The notes: generated by a model from the letters alone, not told the origin. A stretch of DNA of 64,000 nucleotides from Staphylococcus hominis subsp. hominis (GCF_002901845.1 NZ_PPQE01000025.1:369658-433657); one strand, 5' to 3'; shown: positions 10,151 to 21,537, counted from the first letter of the stretch. Numbers and translations are program-made.

Positions 10151-10167
10151 TCAGAAAATTGACACAT

Positions 10168-10485
10168 TTATTTAACTTTTATGTAACGTGTTGATGATTC
10201 TTCGGCTCCCTCTGAGTCGATGACATTATATCTTACTTCATATGTACCTACTTTTGACGTATCTAAGTGACCATCAACTGTAATTTTATGTGTTAAATCG
10301 CCATCTTCTTTATCGTAGGCGCTAATTCCATTTAATACATTATAATCTTGACCTTTTTCAATAACAATATCATTTACTCCTTTAAGCTGTGGAGTATGAT
10401 TTGTAGTAGCTTCTGCACTTAAATTTGGGGTCACAAGAGTAGCAGAGACACCGAGAGCTGAAAGAGATTGTATGAGTTTATTCAT
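10168..10485 (-). CDS. Small secreted DUF5011 (Ig-like, bacterial) domain protein
   Basis: A 105-residue protein with a signal peptide of about 28 residues (hydrophobic SLSALGVSATLVTP, cleavage near AEA) and one DUF5011 domain. The domain shows VNDIVIEKGQDYNVLNGISAYDKEDGDLTHKI then TSKVGTYEVRYNVIDSEG, the DUF5011 beta-sandwich pattern. Such domains usually occur as tandem repeats in large surface proteins; here one domain forms the whole mature protein. No LPxTG sorting signal or wall-binding repeat is present, so it is probably released or loosely held. GGAGGT seven bases before the ATG supports the start. S. aureus has a comparable gene upstream of qoxA. Role unknown. Confidence 0.82.
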   Translation of the reverse strand: MNKLIQSLSALGVSATLVTPNLSAEATTNHTPQLKGVNDIVIEKGQDYNVLNGISAYDKEDGDLTHKITVDGHLDTSKVGTYEVRYNVIDSEGAEESSTRYIKVK

Positions 10486-10643
10486 TACGTTAACCTCCGA
10501 ATATAATAAGTCATTTGAATAATTTAACTATACTTTAATTTCTGATTTTTAACATCATACTATAGTCTTAATATAGCTTATTCAAGATTAAATTTAAATG
10601 AACTTAAGATAAATAAATATTAAATTTATGTAAAATGAAAGTT

Positions 10644-10653
10644 CTGTGAATTT
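10644..10653 (+). promoter_or_regulatory. ResD/SrrA-like motif upstream of hmp
   Basis: CTGTGAATTT stands about 100 bases before hmp. TGTGAATT also occurs twice before cydA. In B. subtilis ResD binds TTTGTGAAT-like sites, and the staphylococcal orthologue SrrA controls hmp, qox and cyd; the assignment is by analogy. Confidence 0.3.
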
Positions 10654-10752
10654 AAAAAAACTATATTACATTATAATAAGTATCGTACTAAAATATATTT
10701 GTGGGAAATAACTATATTTTACACATATTATTTTAAGTAGGAGTGGATTTGC

Positions 10753-11898
10753 ATGTTAACAGAACAAGAAAAAGGAATTGTAAAAGAAACTGTTCCAGTA
10801 TTACAAGAAAGAGGAACAGAGATTACGTCTTATTTTTACAATAGAATGTTCCAACAACATCCAGAGTTAAAAAATATGTTTAACCAAACTAACCAACAAA
10901 AAGGATTCCAATCTACTGCTTTAGCTCAAAGTGTATTAGCAGCTGCAGTTAATATTGAGCATTTAGAAAATATTTTGCCAGTTGTTAAAGAAATTGCATA
11001 TAAACATTGTGCGTTACAAGTACCACCAGCTGGATACGATATCGTAGGTGAAAACTTAATTGAAGCAATTAAAGCCGTTTTAGGATTAGAAGATAGTCAT
11101 CCTATTATTCAAACTTGGAAAAAAGCATATCAAGAAATTGCTGATGTATTTATTCAAGTTGAAAAAGATATTTATAGTAAAATGTTATGGGAAGGTTTCC
11201 AACCATTTAAAATTGAAAAAATTGAACAACTTTCATCTGATATTAAAGCCTTTACGGTAGTATCAGATCAATATGATTTAAGTCAATTTACACCAGGAGA
11301 ATATATTACAGTTGATGTAAGCAGTGAAAAAATGCCTTATCGTGCAAAACGTCACTATTCAATTGTTAGTGGTGATAACAATCATTTAACTTTTGCTGTC
11401 AAACGTGATGTATCTACAGACCATGAAGGTGAAGTTTCAACTATTTTACATGATGAATTAAAAGAAGGAAATGATATTAACTTATCAGCTCCAGTAGGTC
11501 CATTTGGTGTGGTTAATCAAGAACAACCACAATTGTTTATTGGTGCGGGTATTGGTGTCACACCACTTGTTTCAATGTTTGATGAAGTAGCTGAAAATGG
11601 AAGTCATGCACAGTTTATTCAAGTAACTGGAGACGTTAATGATACACCATTCACTTCTCATTTAAGAGATATTTCAAAACGCTACGACAAAGCGAAATAT
11701 GAGTTATATGATAGACAAGCTAAAGGTTATTTAACTAAAGAAACGCTTGAAAATTATGTGAATAATGATAGTGAAGTATATGTTTGTGGAAGTGCTAAAT
11801 TTATTCAATCAGTGATTGAAGTATTAAAAGAAATAGGCATAAGCCAAGAACATATTCATTATGAAACATTTGTTCCAAAATTAAGTGTGTCAGTATAA
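10753..11898 (+). CDS. hmp: Flavohemoglobin, nitric oxide dioxygenase
   Basis: A 381-residue protein with an N-terminal globin domain (about 1-140; ITSYFYNRMFQQHPELKNMFN near 22 and KHCALQVPPAGYDIVGENL near 83, proximal His about residue 84) and a C-terminal ferredoxin-reductase-like domain. FAD binding is shown by RHYSIVSG near 200 and NAD binding by LFIGAGIGVTPLVSM near 258. It converts NO and O2 to nitrate with NAD(P)H. TAGGAGTG precedes the ATG. In S. aureus as I recall it hmp lies near ldh1, so its position between qox and folD differs. It is monocistronic. Confidence 0.94.
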   Translation: MLTEQEKGIVKETVPVLQERGTEITSYFYNRMFQQHPELKNMFNQTNQQKGFQSTALAQSVLAAAVNIEHLENILPVVKEIAYKHCALQVPPAGYDIVGENLIEAIKAVLGLEDSHPIIQTWKKAYQEIADVFIQVEKDIYSKMLWEGFQPFKIEKIEQLSSDIKAFTVVSDQYDLSQFTPGEYITVDVSSEKMPYRAKRHYSIVSGDNNHLTFAVKRDVSTDHEGEVSTILHDELKEGNDINLSAPVGPFGVVNQEQPQLFIGAGIGVTPLVSMFDEVAENGSHAQFIQVTGDVNDTPFTSHLRDISKRYDKAKYELYDRQAKGYLTKETLENYVNNDSEVYVCGSAKFIQSVIEVLKEIGISQEHIHYETFVPKLSVSV

Positions 11899-11920
11899 AT
11901 GTAATATATTATTAAAAAAA

Positions 11921-11953
11921 GAGCGGCATAATTAATGTAAAATTATGTCGCTC
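11921..11953 (+). terminator. Bidirectional terminator between hmp and folD
   Basis: GAGCGgCATAATT pairs with AATTATGtCGCTC; A-run before and T-run after allow function for the convergent hmp and folD transcripts. Confidence 0.85.
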
Positions 11954-11984
11954 ACTTTTTTTATAATAAACGCTTGAATTTAAA

Positions 11985-12842
11985 TTATTCAATGCCTCTA
12001 CGCATTTTTTCAGCTAATAATGTATTATTTAAAACCATAGTAATGGTTAAAGGACCTACACCGCCTGGTACTGGAGTAATAGCACCCGCAATTTCTTTTA
12101 CTTCTTCAAATTCCACATCACCTTTTAGTTTACCATTTTCATCAGGAGTATTACCTACATCTACAATTACTGCGCCTTCTTTTACATCGTCTTTAGTAAC
12201 TAATCCAGGTTTACCTACTGCACTGACGATTACATCTGCATTTTTTAAATGACTATGCATATCTTTAGTACGTGAATGTAAGATCGTTACTGTCGCATTT
12301 GCTTGTAATAATAACTTAGATACGGGTTGACCCACAATATGACTTCGACCAATTACGACAGCATTTTTACCTTCTAGATCAATATCTGCATGTTTTAAAA
12401 TTTCCATAATTCCTAATGGCGTACAAGGGACAAACGTCTGTTCATCAATGTATAATTTACCAATGTTTGATGGATGGAAACCATCAACGTCTTTTTCTGG
12501 ATTAATTGCCTCTAAAATTTTTTGTTCGCTAACCTGTTTAGGTAGAGGTACTTGGACTAAAATGCCACTTACCGAATCATCATTATTTAAACGATCTAGT
12601 TCTTTTAATACATCTTCTTCAGAAGTGTCTTCAGCTAAATGGATAATTTCAGATATCATCCCTATTTTTTCAGCAGCTTTCTTTTTAGAATTAACATAGC
12701 TTTGACTTGCGCCATCATTCCCAACTAAAATAACGGATAATTTTGGTGTATATCCCTTTGCTTTTAAAGTTTGAACTTGGTCTTGCAACCCTTGTCTATA
12801 ATCTTTTGCAATATGTTTCCCATCTAAAATTTTTGCAACCAC
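11985..12842 (-). CDS. folD: Methylenetetrahydrofolate dehydrogenase / methenyl-THF cyclohydrolase
   Basis: A 285-residue FolD. Signatures are [14 protein letters not shown] near residue 49 (catalytic Tyr and Lys), [12 protein letters not shown] near 94, [16 protein letters not shown] near 164 (NADP site) and [18 protein letters not shown] near 257. It makes 10-formyl-THF, the formyl donor used by PurN and PurH encoded in the adjacent operon. It is divergent from purE; in B. subtilis folD belongs to the PurR regulon, in line with the box in the shared intergenic region. AGGAGGAA lies upstream of the ATG. Confidence 0.95.
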   Translation of the reverse strand: MVAKILDGKHIAKDYRQGLQDQVQTLKAKGYTPKLSVILVGNDGASQSYVNSKKKAAEKIGMISEIIHLAEDTSEEDVLKELDRLNNDDSVSGILVQVPLPKQVSEQKILEAINPEKDVDGFHPSNIGKLYIDEQTFVPCTPLGIMEILKHADIDLEGKNAVVIGRSHIVGQPVSKLLLQANATVTILHSRTKDMHSHLKNADVIVSAVGKPGLVTKDDVKEGAVIVDVGNTPDENGKLKGDVEFEEVKEIAGAITPVPGGVGPLTITMVLNNTLLAEKMRRGIE

Positions 12843-12918
12843 AAAAAATTCCTCCTTGTTTATTAAATATCTGTCTATAGATTAACTTTAAAGGTATAAA
12901 AACGTCAAATTTTAACTA

Positions 12919-12963
12919 GAAAACGTAAATTAAGTTAAAAAACACGAATAAAGTTCGATTTTT
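12919..12963 (+). promoter_or_regulatory. Candidate PurR operator between folD and purE
   Basis: On the minus strand AAAATCGAACTTT (within 12950-12962) matches 12 of 13 positions of the B. subtilis PurBox AWWWCCGAACWWT. A weaker box, GAAAACGTAAATT, lies about 18 bases away at 12919-12931 in the opposite orientation, near the 16-17 base spacing known for PurBox pairs. A further CGAA at 12945 makes CGAA-N5-TTCG with the strong box. Location between divergent folD and purE fits PurR control of both. Confidence 0.5.
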
Positions 12964-13052
12964 GATTGAAATTAAATTTTATACTTGGTATGCTATACGT
13001 GTAATATACAACTAATAAGATTTATATTTTAAACTTTGAAAGGGTGTACAAA

Positions 13053-13535
13053 GTGAAAGTAGCAGTCATTATGGGTAGTTCCTCAGACTGGAAGATTATG
13101 CAAGAAAGTTGTGCAATGTTAGAACAATTTGAAATACCATATGAAAAGAAAGTAGTGTCAGCACATCGTACGCCAAAATTAATGTTTGATTTTGCAAGTG
13201 AAGCACGTACAAATGGTTATGACGTTATTATTGCTGGCGCTGGTGGTGCAGCACATTTACCTGGAATGGTTGCTTCAATGACAACGTTACCTGTTATCGG
13301 TGTACCTATTGAATCTAAAAGTTTAAAAGGACTAGATTCACTATTATCTATTGTTCAAATGCCCGGTGGAATTCCTGTTGCTACAACGGCAATCGGTAAA
13401 TCTGGAGCTAAAAATGCTGGTATTTTAGCAGCGAGAATTTTAAGTATTGGAAATGACTCAGTTCGTAAACATCTTGAACAATATGAACAATCTTTAGTAG
13501 ATAAGGTAGGCGAAATGCAAGATGAACTTCAATAG
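13053..13535 (+). CDS. purE: N5-carboxyaminoimidazole ribonucleotide mutase
   Basis: A 160-residue class I PurE. I chose the GTG at 13053 ([13 protein letters not shown]) because AAAGGG lies eight bases upstream and the length equals the family; an earlier in-frame GTG at 13044 overlaps that ribosome binding site. Motifs: MGSSSDW near 7, SAHRTP near 43, [14 protein letters not shown] near 71. It converts N5-CAIR to CAIR. First gene of the purine operon; its 3' end overlaps purK by 14 bases. Confidence 0.94.
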   Translation: MKVAVIMGSSSDWKIMQESCAMLEQFEIPYEKKVVSAHRTPKLMFDFASEARTNGYDVIIAGAGGAAHLPGMVASMTTLPVIGVPIESKSLKGLDSLLSIVQMPGGIPVATTAIGKSGAKNAGILAARILSIGNDSVRKHLEQYEQSLVDKVGEMQDELQ

Positions 13536-14646
13536 ATTAAAGTTCGGAGCAACGATTGGTATTATTGGTGGAGGGCAATTAGGTAAGATGATGGCACAAT
13601 CTGCCCAAAAAATGGGTTTTAATGTAGCGTGTTTAGATCCTAATCCAGATAGTCCATGTAAATCAGTAGCAGATGTTTTTATCACAGCAGAGTATGATGA
13701 TGAAGAAGCCTTAAATAAATTGGGTCAACAATCAGATGTGATTACTTATGAATTTGAAAATATATCTGCTCAACAGCTTAAGCAACTAACTCAACAATTT
13801 AACATTCCCCAAAGTTATCAAGCAATTGAATTATTACAAGATCGTTTAACTGAAAAACAAACATTAGAATCTGCAGGTACAAAAATTGTTCCTTATGTAT
13901 CTTTAAAAGATGAAAAAGATTTGAATCAAGCAATTGAAACATTAAGTTATCCATTTATCGTAAAAACACGTTTTGGTGGATATGATGGTAAAGGGCAAAT
14001 TTTAGTGAAAAATGATTCCAATATTGAAGAAGCTAAAGCGCTTGTTTCAAAACATGAATGTGTGGCAGAAAAATTTTTAGATCTCGATCGAGAAGTATCT
14101 TTAACTGTAACGATTGGTAATCAAAATCAAATTGCTTATTTCCCACTCCAAGAAAATGAGCATCGTAATCAAATACTATTTAAAACTATTATTCCAGCTA
14201 GATGCGATAAAGAACAAGAAGCGAGAAAAGAAGTAAATAAAATAATTGAAAAAGTTCACTTTGTTGGTACTTTTACCGTGGAATTCTTTATTGATAAATC
14301 AAATCACTTATATGTAAATGAGATTGCACCGAGACCACATAACTCTGGACATTATACGATTGAAGCATGTGATTATTCTCAATTTGATACACACATTTTA
14401 GCAGTAACTGGTCAAGATTTACCTCAAGAGATAGAAATTTTAAAACCAGCAGTGATGATGAATTTATTAGGACGCGATTTAGACTTATTAGAAGATAAAT
14501 TTGGAGATCATCCTGAATGGCATGTCCACATCTATGGAAAAACAGAACGAAAACCAGATAGAAAAATGGGACATATGACCATTCTTACAAATAATGTTAA
14601 TGAAACTGAAAATGAAATGTTGAAACAATTTAAAGGGAGAGAATAA
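13522..14646 (+). CDS. purK: N5-carboxyaminoimidazole ribonucleotide synthase
   Basis: A 374-residue ATP-grasp enzyme. [17 protein letters not shown] near residue 11, [16 protein letters not shown] near 143 (ATP-binding glycine loop), and [19 protein letters not shown] near 264 are PurK hallmarks. It uses ATP and bicarbonate to carboxylate AIR to N5-CAIR, the substrate of PurE. The start ATG lies inside the purE 3' end, so the genes are translationally coupled; purC follows after three bases. Confidence 0.95.
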   Translation: MNFNRLKFGATIGIIGGGQLGKMMAQSAQKMGFNVACLDPNPDSPCKSVADVFITAEYDDEEALNKLGQQSDVITYEFENISAQQLKQLTQQFNIPQSYQAIELLQDRLTEKQTLESAGTKIVPYVSLKDEKDLNQAIETLSYPFIVKTRFGGYDGKGQILVKNDSNIEEAKALVSKHECVAEKFLDLDREVSLTVTIGNQNQIAYFPLQENEHRNQILFKTIIPARCDKEQEARKEVNKIIEKVHFVGTFTVEFFIDKSNHLYVNEIAPRPHNSGHYTIEACDYSQFDTHILAVTGQDLPQEIEILKPAVMMNLLGRDLDLLEDKFGDHPEWHVHIYGKTERKPDRKMGHMTILTNNVNETENEMLKQFKGRE

Positions 14647-14649
14647 TCA

Positions 14650-15354
14650 ATGTCATTACGTTATGAAGGTAAAGCGAAAAGAGTATTTTCAACAGAAACA
14701 GTACATCAGTTGAGAGTTGAATACAAAGATGAAGTCACAGCAGGTAACGGCGCTAAAAAGGATAAGATGCAAGGGAAGGGACGTTTAAATAATCGAATTA
14801 CTTCAATTATTTTTGAATATTTAAATAAACATGGTATTGAAAGTCATTTTATTAAACAGCTTTCTGAAACTGAGCAATTAGTTAAAGAAGTAAAGATTAT
14901 ACCATTAGAAGTAGTTGTAAGAAATCTCGCAACAGGTTCTATTACGAAACGTTTAGGTTTTGAAAAAGGCCACGTATTTGATGAACCACTTGTAGAGTTC
15001 TTTTATAAAAATGACGATTTAAATGATCCTTTGATTACTGATGATCATGTCAAATTACTTCATATTGCTAATGATGAGGAAATTAAAACATTAAAAGATA
15101 TGGCTAAAAATATTAATAAAGTATTAATTCAATTAATGAATGAAATGGATTTAAGATTAGTAGATTTTAAAGTTGAATTTGGAAAAACAGAAAATGGTGA
15201 TATTTTATTAGCGGATGAAATTTCACCAGATACTTGTCGTATTTGGGATAAATACTCAGATACGAATTTCGATAAAGATGTATATAGAAACGATACTGGT
15301 TCTTTAATAGATACGTATCAAACATTTTTGGATAAATTGGAGGAACTAAAATAA
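14650..15354 (+). CDS. purC: SAICAR synthetase
   Basis: A 234-residue PurC, the usual size. [11 protein letters not shown] at the N-terminus, [15 protein letters not shown] near residue 82 and [30 protein letters not shown] near 170-200 are family signatures. It joins aspartate to CAIR with ATP, giving SAICAR. GGGAGAG stands before the ATG. The TAATG junction with purS overlaps by one base. Confidence 0.95.
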   Translation: MSLRYEGKAKRVFSTETVHQLRVEYKDEVTAGNGAKKDKMQGKGRLNNRITSIIFEYLNKHGIESHFIKQLSETEQLVKEVKIIPLEVVVRNLATGSITKRLGFEKGHVFDEPLVEFFYKNDDLNDPLITDDHVKLLHIANDEEIKTLKDMAKNINKVLIQLMNEMDLRLVDFKVEFGKTENGDILLADEISPDTCRIWDKYSDTNFDKDVYRNDTGSLIDTYQTFLDKLEELK

Positions 15355-15614
15355 TGAAAACAATTGAACTTCACATTACATTACAACCACAGGTATTAGA
15401 TACACAAGGTCAAGCATTAAATCGCGCTGTGCATGACTTAGGTTATAAACAAGTTAATGACATTAGAGTAGGTAAAGTATTATATATGACTGTTGATGAA
15501 GCTACAGATGAAGCAGTAAATAATATTATTACGACATTAAGCGAAAAGTTATTTGCTAATACGGTTATTGAAGAATATAGTTATAAAATTGTTGATGAAA
15601 AGGAGAATGCATAA
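15354..15614 (+). CDS. purS: FGAM synthase subunit PurS
   Basis: An 86-residue PurS with the family's beta-alpha-beta start [21 protein letters not shown]. PurS forms the bridge between PurQ and PurL in the three-part formylglycinamidine ribonucleotide synthase of Gram-positive bacteria. GGAGG lies eight bases upstream. It ends one base before the purQ ATG. Confidence 0.93.
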   Translation: MKTIELHITLQPQVLDTQGQALNRAVHDLGYKQVNDIRVGKVLYMTVDEATDEAVNNIITTLSEKLFANTVIEEYSYKIVDEKENA

Positions 15615-15615
15615 T

Positions 15616-16287
15616 ATGAAATTTGCAGTTCTCGTTTTTCCAGGATCTAACTGTGATAGAGATATGTATAATGCAGCTATTAAAACAGGTGCAGAAGCTG
15701 AATATGTAGATTATCGTGAAACATCTTTAAATGGTTTTGACGGGGTATTAATTCCAGGTGGTTTTTCATTTGGTGACTATTTACGTTCGGGGGCTATGGC
15801 AAGTGTCGCTCCAATTATTAGCGAAGTGAAACGTTTTGCCAGTGAAGGTAAGCCCGTTTTAGGTGTATGTAATGGATTCCAGATTTTAACTGAGATAGGA
15901 CTATTACCCGGCGCCTTATTACATAATGATTCACATCTATTTATTAGTAGAAATGAAAAACTGAAAGTTGTTAATAATCAAACTCCTTTTACTAATTTAT
16001 ATGGAGAAAATGAAATTGTTGTTTATCCTGTAGCACATGGAGAAGGACATTATTATTGTACAGATGATATGTACAATGAATTAGTTGAAAATAATCAAAT
16101 TATTTTAACATATGAAGATAACCCGAATGGGTCTCATGAACATATTGCAGGTATTGTAAATAAAGCAGGCAATGTATGTGGAATGATGCCTCATCCTGAA
16201 AGAGCACTTGAAACACTTCTTGGTACAGACAGTGGTGTCAAATTATTCGAAGCAATGGTAAATAGTTGGAGGGAACAAAATGTCTAA
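15616..16287 (+). CDS. purQ: FGAM synthase glutaminase subunit
   Basis: A 223-residue class I glutamine amidotransferase. I chose the ATG at 15616 ([17 protein letters not shown]) because it follows AGGAGA and gives the family length; the open frame extends further upstream inside purS. Motifs: [15 protein letters not shown] near residue 53, [19 protein letters not shown] near 84 with the catalytic Cys, and a C-terminal MMPHPERA with the catalytic His. It supplies ammonia to PurL. It overlaps purL by eight bases. Confidence 0.95.
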   Translation: MKFAVLVFPGSNCDRDMYNAAIKTGAEAEYVDYRETSLNGFDGVLIPGGFSFGDYLRSGAMASVAPIISEVKRFASEGKPVLGVCNGFQILTEIGLLPGALLHNDSHLFISRNEKLKVVNNQTPFTNLYGENEIVVYPVAHGEGHYYCTDDMYNELVENNQIILTYEDNPNGSHEHIAGIVNKAGNVCGMMPHPERALETLLGTDSGVKLFEAMVNSWREQNV

Positions 16288-18469
16288 GTTTATCGAACCT
16301 AGTATTGAAGAAATTAAACTTGAAAAACTATATCAAGACATGGGTTTAAGTGATGAAGAATATAATAAGGTACGTGAAATTTTAGGAAGAGAGCCTAACT
16401 TTACAGAAGTAGGTATTTTCTCAGTCATGTGGAGTGAACATTGCTCTTATAAACATTCTAAACCTTTCTTAAAGCAATTCCCGACAACTGGTGAGCATGT
16501 TCTTATGGGACCAGGCGAAGGTGCTGGAGTTGTAGATATTGGTGATAATCAAGCGGTGGTTTTCAAAGTAGAATCTCACAATCATCCTTCAGCAATCGAA
16601 CCTTATCAAGGTGCAGCTACTGGTGTAGGAGGTATCATCAGAGATATTGTATCGATTGGAGCAAGACCCATTAACCTACTAAATAGTTTGCGATTCGGTG
16701 AATTATCAGTAAGACAAAATCAACGTTTATTAAAAGGCGTTGTCCGTGGTATTGGTGGTTACGGTAATTGTATTGGTATACCAACTACAGCAGGAGAAAT
16801 CGAATTCGATGAACGTTACGATGGAAATCCACTTGTCAATGCAATGTGTGTAGGTGTTATCGATCATGATATGGTACAAAAAGGTACTGCTAAAGGTGAA
16901 GGAAATTCAGTCATTTATGTAGGCCTTAAAACTGGACGCGATGGTATTCATGGTGCCACATTTGCATCTGAAGAATTAACTGAAGAAAGTGAAAGTAAAC
17001 GACCTTCAGTACAAATTGGTGACCCTTTTGTAGGTAAAAAATTAATGGAAGCCACACTTGAAGCAATCACTTTTGATGAACTTGTAGGTATCCAAGATAT
17101 GGGAGCAGCAGGTCTTACCTCTTCTTCATCAGAAATGGCTGCTAAAGGCGGTAGTGGATTAGTACTGCACTTAGATCAAGTCCCAACACGTGAACCAGGA
17201 ATCTCACCATATGAAATGATGTTATCTGAAACCCAAGAAAGAATGTTACTTGTTGTTGAAAAGGGAACAGAACAAAAATTCTTGGACTTATTTGATAAAC
17301 ATGAACTTGATAGTGCAGTAATTGGTGAAGTAACGAATACTGACCGCTTCGTTCTTAAATACGAAGATGAAGTATATGCAGATATTCCTGTTGATGCACT
17401 AGCTGATGAAGCACCTGTCTATATTTTAGAAGGTGAAGAAAAAGAATATAATACCTCAAAAAATGATTATAGTGAGATCAATGTACAAGATGTATTTAAG
17501 AAATTATTAAAGCATCCAACAATTGCTTCAAAACATTATTTATATGAGCAATACGATCAACAAGTAGGTGCTAATACCATTATTAAACCTGGACTACAAT
17601 CATCTGTAGTAAGAGTTGAAGGAACAAATAAAGCTATTGCTTCAACCATTGATGGTGAAGCTCGATATGTATTTAATCAACCTTACGAAGGTGGAAAAAT
17701 GGTTGTGGCAGAAGCTTATAGAAATTTAATTGCTGTAGGCGCAACACCATTAGCTATGACAGACTGTTTAAATTATGGTTCTCCAGAAAAGAAAGACATT
17801 TATCAACAATTGATTGATTCTACAAAAGGGATGGCAGAAGCTTGTGAAGTATTAAAAACACCAGTAGTATCAGGAAACGTTTCTTTATATAACGAAACTA
17901 GAGGAACTTCTATTTTCCCTACACCAGTAGTAGGAATGGTAGGACTCATTGAAGATATTCAATATTTAAATGATTTTCATCCAGAAACAGGACATACATT
18001 ATATCTTGTAGGGGAAACAAGAAATGACTTTGGTGGAAGTCAAATTGAAAAACTTTTATATAGTAAAGTCAATCATGAGTATGAAGAAATTGATTTAGGT
18101 GATGAAGTGGCAAAAGGCGAAGCAATAAAAACATCTATTAGAAATGGAATTGCTTCTCATGTACAAACTGTAGGTAAAGGCGGTTTACTTATTACGCTTG
18201 CTAAAATAAGTGCTTATTATAATTTAGGATTAGAAGCAAAAGTAGAACTCTCTGATGCACAATTATTTAGTGAAACACAAGGACGTTATGTCGTTGCAGT
18301 CAAAGAAGGACAAACACTTGATGTCGATGGAGCTATTAAAATTGGTGAATTAACAGATGTTGATGAATTTAAAGTATCTAATACTACATCTACAATTACA
18401 GAAAAAGTCTCAGATATTAAAGCAATTTGGGAAGGAGCTATTTCAGAATGTTTAACTACAGTGGATTAA
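16280..18469 (+). CDS. purL: FGAM synthase large subunit
   Basis: A 729-residue small-type Pur[16 protein letters not shown] near residue 48, [45 protein letters not shown] near 73-125 and [12 protein letters not shown] near 250 are AIR-synthase/FGAM-synthase signatures, with two tandem PurM-like halves. It converts FGAR to FGAM using ATP and ammonia from PurQ. GGAGG precedes the ATG inside purQ. The 3' end overlaps purF by 22 bases. Confidence 0.96.
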   Translation: MSKFIEPSIEEIKLEKLYQDMGLSDEEYNKVREILGREPNFTEVGIFSVMWSEHCSYKHSKPFLKQFPTTGEHVLMGPGEGAGVVDIGDNQAVVFKVESHNHPSAIEPYQGAATGVGGIIRDIVSIGARPINLLNSLRFGELSVRQNQRLLKGVVRGIGGYGNCIGIPTTAGEIEFDERYDGNPLVNAMCVGVIDHDMVQKGTAKGEGNSVIYVGLKTGRDGIHGATFASEELTEESESKRPSVQIGDPFVGKKLMEATLEAITFDELVGIQDMGAAGLTSSSSEMAAKGGSGLVLHLDQVPTREPGISPYEMMLSETQERMLLVVEKGTEQKFLDLFDKHELDSAVIGEVTNTDRFVLKYEDEVYADIPVDALADEAPVYILEGEEKEYNTSKNDYSEINVQDVFKKLLKHPTIASKHYLYEQYDQQVGANTIIKPGLQSSVVRVEGTNKAIASTIDGEARYVFNQPYEGGKMVVAEAYRNLIAVGATPLAMTDCLNYGSPEKKDIYQQLIDSTKGMAEACEVLKTPVVSGNVSLYNETRGTSIFPTPVVGMVGLIEDIQYLNDFHPETGHTLYLVGETRNDFGGSQIEKLLYSKVNHEYEEIDLGDEVAKGEAIKTSIRNGIASHVQTVGKGGLLITLAKISAYYNLGLEAKVELSDAQLFSETQGRYVVAVKEGQTLDVDGAIKIGELTDVDEFKVSNTTSTITEKVSDIKAIWEGAISECLTTVD

Positions 18470-19932
18470 ACGAAGAATGCGGTGTCTTTGGCATTTGGAA
18501 TCATTCAGAAGCAGCTCAGTTAACTTATATGGGATTGCATAGTTTACAACATAGAGGGCAAGAAGGTGCAGGGATTGTAGTTTCTGATGAAGATACTCTA
18601 AAGGGTGAACGTGGTTTAGGCTTACTTACTGAAGCCATTAAAGAACCACAACTTAATAAACTAAAAGATGGCAACCATGCTATTGGACATGTTCGTTATG
18701 CGACATCAGGAAATAAAGGTATCGAAAACATTCAACCATTTTTATATCATTTCTACGATATGAGTGTCGCAATTTGTCATAATGGTAATTTAATTAATGC
18801 ACAAACTTTAAGACAATACCTTGAAAAACATGGCGCCATTTTTCACTCATCTTCTGATACTGAAGTGATTATGCATTTAATTCGTCGTAGTAAAGCTCCT
18901 ACATTTGAAGAGGCGCTAAAAGAAAGCTTACGACAAATTAAAGGCGGATTTACTTTTGCAATATTGACTAAAGACGCTTTGTATGGTGCTGTTGATCCAA
19001 ATGCGATTCGTCCTCTAGTAGTTGGTAAGATGCAAGATGGAACATACATTTTGGCTAGTGAAACATGTGCCATAGATGTGCTAGGAGCAGAATATGTTCA
19101 AGATATTCATGCTGGAGAGTATGTTGTCATTAATCATAATGGTATTGAAGTAAAATCATATACAAGTCATACTAACACAGCGATTTCAGCAATGGAATAT
19201 ATTTACTTTGCGCGTCCAGATTCAACCATTGCTGGAAAAAATGTGCATGCAGTTCGTAAAGTTTCTGGTAAAAAATTAGCTCAAGAAAGTCCGGCTCAAG
19301 CAGATATGGTTATCGGTGTTCCAAATTCATCATTATCTGCAGCTAGTGGCTATGCTGAAGAGATTCAATTACCTTATGAAATGGGGCTTGTAAAAAACCA
19401 ATATGTCGCACGAACTTTTATTCAACCTACACAAGAATTACGTGAACAAGGGGTGCGAGTTAAGCTATCGGCAGTGAAAGATATTGTAGAAGGTAAAGAC
19501 ATTATTTTAGTTGATGATTCTATTGTAAGAGGAACAACAAGTAAACGTATTGTCAGAATGCTTAAAGATGCTGGAGCAAATAAAATACATGTACGTATAG
19601 CTTCTCCAGAATTTATGTTCCCTAGCTTTTATGGAATTGATGTGTCTACGACTGCTGAATTGATTTCTGCTAATAAATCTCCAGAAGAAATTTGTGAGTA
19701 TATTGGCGCAGATTCTCTTGCATATTTAAGTGTTGAGGGTCTTATAGAATCAATTGGATTAGATTTTGATGCACCCTATAGTGGGTTATGTGTAGAAAGT
19801 TTTACAGGAGATTATCCAGCAGGTCTATTTGACTATGAAGAAAACTATTTAAATAATTTAAGTACACGTCAAAAAGAATATATTGATAATCATAAACATT
19901 ATTTTGATAGAGAGGGAAATATACATGTCTAA
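18448..19932 (+). CDS. purF: Glutamine PRPP amidotransferase
   Basis: A 494-residue PurF. I chose the ATG at 18448 ([15 protein letters not shown]), ten bases after GAAGGAG, over an upstream TTG. The nucleophile Cys11 is preceded by a ten-residue propeptide, as in the processed Bacillus type. The glutaminase domain shows [13 protein letters not shown] and GHVRYATSG; the transferase shows the PRPP loop [13 protein letters not shown] near 355. It catalyses the first committed step, PRPP to phosphoribosylamine. The start lies inside purL. Confidence 0.95.
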   Translation: MFNYSGLNEECGVFGIWNHSEAAQLTYMGLHSLQHRGQEGAGIVVSDEDTLKGERGLGLLTEAIKEPQLNKLKDGNHAIGHVRYATSGNKGIENIQPFLYHFYDMSVAICHNGNLINAQTLRQYLEKHGAIFHSSSDTEVIMHLIRRSKAPTFEEALKESLRQIKGGFTFAILTKDALYGAVDPNAIRPLVVGKMQDGTYILASETCAIDVLGAEYVQDIHAGEYVVINHNGIEVKSYTSHTNTAISAMEYIYFARPDSTIAGKNVHAVRKVSGKKLAQESPAQADMVIGVPNSSLSAASGYAEEIQLPYEMGLVKNQYVARTFIQPTQELREQGVRVKLSAVKDIVEGKDIILVDDSIVRGTTSKRIVRMLKDAGANKIHVRIASPEFMFPSFYGIDVSTTAELISANKSPEEICEYIGADSLAYLSVEGLIESIGLDFDAPYSGLCVESFTGDYPAGLFDYEENYLNNLSTRQKEYIDNHKHYFDREGNIHV

Positions 19933-20953
19933 AGCTTATGAACAATCAGGTGTTGATATTCATGCAGGTTATGAAGCGGTAGAAAGAATGTCTAGTCATG
20001 TTCAACGTACAATGCGTAAAGAAGTACTTGGTGGATTAGGTGGATTTGGTGCGACTTTTGATTTATCCCAGCTTAATATGAAAACACCAGTATTAGTCTC
20101 TGGTACAGATGGCGTAGGAACAAAATTAAAGCTTGCCATTGATCATAATAAGCATGACACGATTGGTATTGATGCAGTTGCCATGTGTGTAAATGATATT
20201 CTTACAACGGGCGCAGAACCACTATATTTTTTAGATTATATAGCAACAAATAAAGTTGTTCCGGAAGTGATAGAGCAAATTGTAAAAGGTGTGAGTGATG
20301 GTTGTGAAGCTACTCATACTGCTCTTATTGGTGGGGAAACAGCCGAAATGGGTGAAATGTATCACGAAGGAGAATATGACTTAGCAGGTTTTGCTGTAGG
20401 AGCAGTCGAAAAAGATGAATATATTGATGGATCTGAAGTAGAAGAAGGACAAATTATCATTGGTTTAGCTTCTAATGGTATTCATTCTAATGGATATAGT
20501 TTAGTGAGAAAGTTAATTGAAGAATCTGGAATTAATTTGAATGATTCATTTGATGGAAGTACTTATCTTGATATATTTTTAGCTCCGACTCAATTGTATG
20601 TGAAACCTATTTTAACTTTAAAAGAAAAAGTTAAAATCAAAGGCATGAATCATATTACTGGTGGTGGATTTTATGAAAATATACCTAGAGGCTTACCTAA
20701 AGGCTTAGCAGCTAAAATTGATACACAATCCTTCCCAACACCAAAAGTATTTGAATGGTTACAACAACAAGCTGACATTGAAACGAGTGAAATGTATAAC
20801 GTTTTTAATATGGGCATAGGCTATACTGTCATTGTAAATAAAGAAGATGTATATAAAACACTTGATGTCTTAAAAGAACAAGATATTGCTGCATATCAAA
20901 TAGGGGAAATTGTTAAAAGTAATGATGCACCGATTTATCTTGAGGGGGTATAG
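19925..20953 (+). CDS. purM: AIR synthetase
   Basis: A 342-residue PurM from the ATG at 19925 ([22 protein letters not shown]), preceded by GAGAGGGA; longer in-frame starts fall inside purF and lack a ribosome binding site. [15 protein letters not shown] near 58, [27 protein letters not shown] near 80 and [18 protein letters not shown] near 185 are family motifs. It closes FGAM to AIR with ATP. It ends two bases before purN. Confidence 0.95.
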   Translation: MSKAYEQSGVDIHAGYEAVERMSSHVQRTMRKEVLGGLGGFGATFDLSQLNMKTPVLVSGTDGVGTKLKLAIDHNKHDTIGIDAVAMCVNDILTTGAEPLYFLDYIATNKVVPEVIEQIVKGVSDGCEATHTALIGGETAEMGEMYHEGEYDLAGFAVGAVEKDEYIDGSEVEEGQIIIGLASNGIHSNGYSLVRKLIEESGINLNDSFDGSTYLDIFLAPTQLYVKPILTLKEKVKIKGMNHITGGGFYENIPRGLPKGLAAKIDTQSFPTPKVFEWLQQQADIETSEMYNVFNMGIGYTVIVNKEDVYKTLDVLKEQDIAAYQIGEIVKSNDAPIYLEGV

Positions 20954-20955
20954 AT

Positions 20956-21522
20956 ATGACTAAGGTGGCTATATTTGCCTCTGGATCAGGAAGTAACTTC
21001 GAAAATATTGTATCTAAAGTTGATAAGGGGCAGCTTAATAATATAGAAATTACTTCTTTGTATACAGATCATCACGATGCTTATTGCATTGAGCGTGCAA
21101 AACAGTTGAAAGTGATGGTTCATATTAATGAACCTAAAGACTTTGAAAACAAAGGAGAATATGAACAAAAATTAATTCAACTTCTTCATAGTGAAGAAGT
21201 GGAGTGGATTATCTTAGCAGGTTATATGAGATTAGTGGGACCAGACTTATTAAATGCTTATGAAGGTAAAATATTGAATATTCATCCTTCATTATTACCA
21301 AAGTACAAGGGGAAAGATGCAATTGGTCAAGCATTTAATAGTGGCGATAAGGAAACAGGTTCAACAGTTCACTATGTAGATAGTGGAATGGATACGGGAG
21401 AAATAATTGAACAACGAAAATGTGATATAAACCCGGACGATACAAAAGAAACGTTAGAAGAACGTGTGAAACAATTAGAATATGAACTTTATCCAAGTGT
21501 AATAGCTAAAGTTATTAAATAA
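20956..21522 (+). CDS. purN: GAR transformylase
   Basis: A 188-residue Pur[14 protein letters not shown] near residue 6 binds substrate, [14 protein letters not shown] near 80, and [20 protein letters not shown] near 103 holds the catalytic Asn and His, with an Asp in [13 protein letters not shown] near 137. It transfers formyl from 10-formyl-THF to GAR. GAGGGGG stands before the ATG. Folate supply links it to divergent folD. Confidence 0.95.
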   Translation: MTKVAIFASGSGSNFENIVSKVDKGQLNNIEITSLYTDHHDAYCIERAKQLKVMVHINEPKDFENKGEYEQKLIQLLHSEEVEWIILAGYMRLVGPDLLNAYEGKILNIHPSLLPKYKGKDAIGQAFNSGDKETGSTVHYVDSGMDTGEIIEQRKCDINPDDTKETLEERVKQLEYELYPSVIAKVIK

Positions 21523-21537
21523 GGAGCATAGTTAATC

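Noticed and set aside
10705-10730. Rex-like TTGTG...ACACA pair upstream of hmp
   Set aside because: The spacing between halves is much longer than the 18-base Rex operator, and the flanks do not match.
15553-15615. Longer purQ start inside purS
   Set aside because: The added residues do not occur in the PurQ family, and AGGAGA sits before the ATG at 15616.
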